Origin: Citrus sinensis | Lineage: Eukaryota > Streptophyta > Magnoliopsida > Sapindales > Rutaceae | Direction of reading: 5' to 3' | Length of the DNA: 64,000 bases | Assembly: GCF_022201045.2 (NCBI RefSeq) | Contig: NC_068559.1 | Coordinates: 682,001-746,000 of the forward strand | Shown: positions 63,551 through 64,000 of the stretch, one piece after another | How positions within the stretch are numbered: the first letter of the stretch is position 1 | Layout: every line of letters begins with the position of its first letter | Made by a program: the position numbers and the translations under genes | The notes under the pieces: model-generated | What the model was told of the DNA's origin: nothing | The model's database searches: none | Seen by the model: only the letters and a program-made list of their open reading frames with translations

Positions 63551-64000
63551 ATGGTATGTATTCTCCTCTCTGGCAATTTATATGAAGCACACGTATGCTT
63601 ATACATCATTCTTGTTTGTTTTCAGTGGCGAAATTTTACAATCTGCCGGTGCATTATGTCAAATTGTGTTCAGAAGATTATATAATCTGTTTGGTTATGG
63701 TTATGATTTTTATTTTTATTTTTTTAACTTTTACCTTTTCTACAGGCATTTGAAACAAAACAGGGGAAATGGCGCGGATCAGTTGGTGGCATAGTTGATG
63801 CACCCATTAACAAGGTTTGGACCATTGTTTCTCAAACAAAAAAATTACCAGAGTGGATGCCCATGGTTGAAAGGTGCACCGACTTAGCTGGAGATGAAGG
63901 AGTTCCAGGCTATATTCGGTTAGTCTCTGGCTTCATGTTTCCTCAAGAAAATGGGGAAAGGTCATGGATCAAGGAAAGGCTTATTTCCATGGACTCGTCT
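63551..64000 (+). CDS. START-like (polyketide cyclase/LFS-type) protein, 5' part
   Basis: This small-ligand-binding START/Bet v 1-like fold is of the type annotated in plants as polyketide cyclase/dehydrase or lachrymatory-factor-synthase-like; the ligand is unknown. The ATG (63551-63553) is the last codon of exon 1, directly followed by donor GTATGT. The second exon begins at 63746 after TTTTCTACAG and encodes AFETKQGKWRGSVGGIVDAP, then INKVWTIVSQTKKLPEWMPM, then a VERCTDL...GVPGYIRLVSGF continuation up to the window edge. The motif W-x-G-S-V...A-P...V-W...L-P-x-W-M-P-x-V is characteristic of the group. An in-frame TAG lies upstream of the ATG. The gene is cut by the end of the window. It is tandem with SBPase but functionally unrelated as far as can be seen. 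Confidence 0.75.

Overview
This is nuclear DNA from a flowering plant, almost certainly a eudicot. Genes have AT-rich introns with GT-AG borders, most of the window is AT-rich intergenic DNA, and it carries many plant MITEs and plant-only families (DVL/RTFL peptide, LIMYB-type MYB/SANT, GH17 beta-1,3-glucanase, plastid SBPase, MIR172). The protein sequences and repeat style recall Citrus, but that is an impression and was not searched.

Layout. 0-9 kb is transposon debris: two hAT-like MITEs, a Harbinger-like MITE, a TIR element with a tandem-repeat core, and a SINE-like unit. A DVL/ROTUNDIFOLIA-like peptide gene lies at 9.7-10.0 kb (minus). 10-17 kb holds a LINE RNase H fragment, a TA/GA microsatellite, and a Harbinger-like MITE (14.8-16.5 kb) that contains a putative solo LTR and a hairpin MITE. 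17.4-21 kb is a degenerate noncoding tandem array with a period near 1.18 kb. A MIR172 gene is on the minus strand at 23.86-24.35 kb. 24.5-31 kb is gene-poor, with a LINE 3' end at 30.9-31.2 kb. 31.3-37.9 kb is a segmentally duplicated locus carrying an unrecognised family of about 50-residue peptides: two intact copies and at least three decayed ones. 37.9-40.1 kb holds nested MITEs. A broken, unrecognised exon is at 41.0-41.3 kb.

The right third is gene-dense. It contains a GH17 beta-1,3-glucanase-like gene (43.3-44.5 kb, plus) with a duplicated 5' flank. A two-repeat MYB/SANT-like gene (47.2-48.9 kb, plus) converges on a membrane-anchored HAD-IIIB acid-phosphatase-like gene (49.3-52.1 kb, minus). 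Next come plastid-type adenylosuccinate lyase (54.4-58.1 kb, minus, 10 exons), a Harbinger-like MITE with a huge TTA-rich core (58.4-60.0 kb), sedoheptulose-1,7-bisphosphatase (61.0-63.0 kb, plus, 8 exons) and the 5' part of a START-like gene that leaves the window. These genes do not form an operon or one pathway. SBPase (Calvin cycle) and adenylosuccinate lyase (purine synthesis) are both probably plastid housekeeping enzymes; the others are regulatory or cell-wall genes.

The most unusual items are the small-peptide family locus, the glucanase with Asp at the acid/base position, the HAD protein lacking two catalytic motifs, and the 1.18-kb noncoding array. All exon models were read by eye from splice signals and reading-frame continuity.
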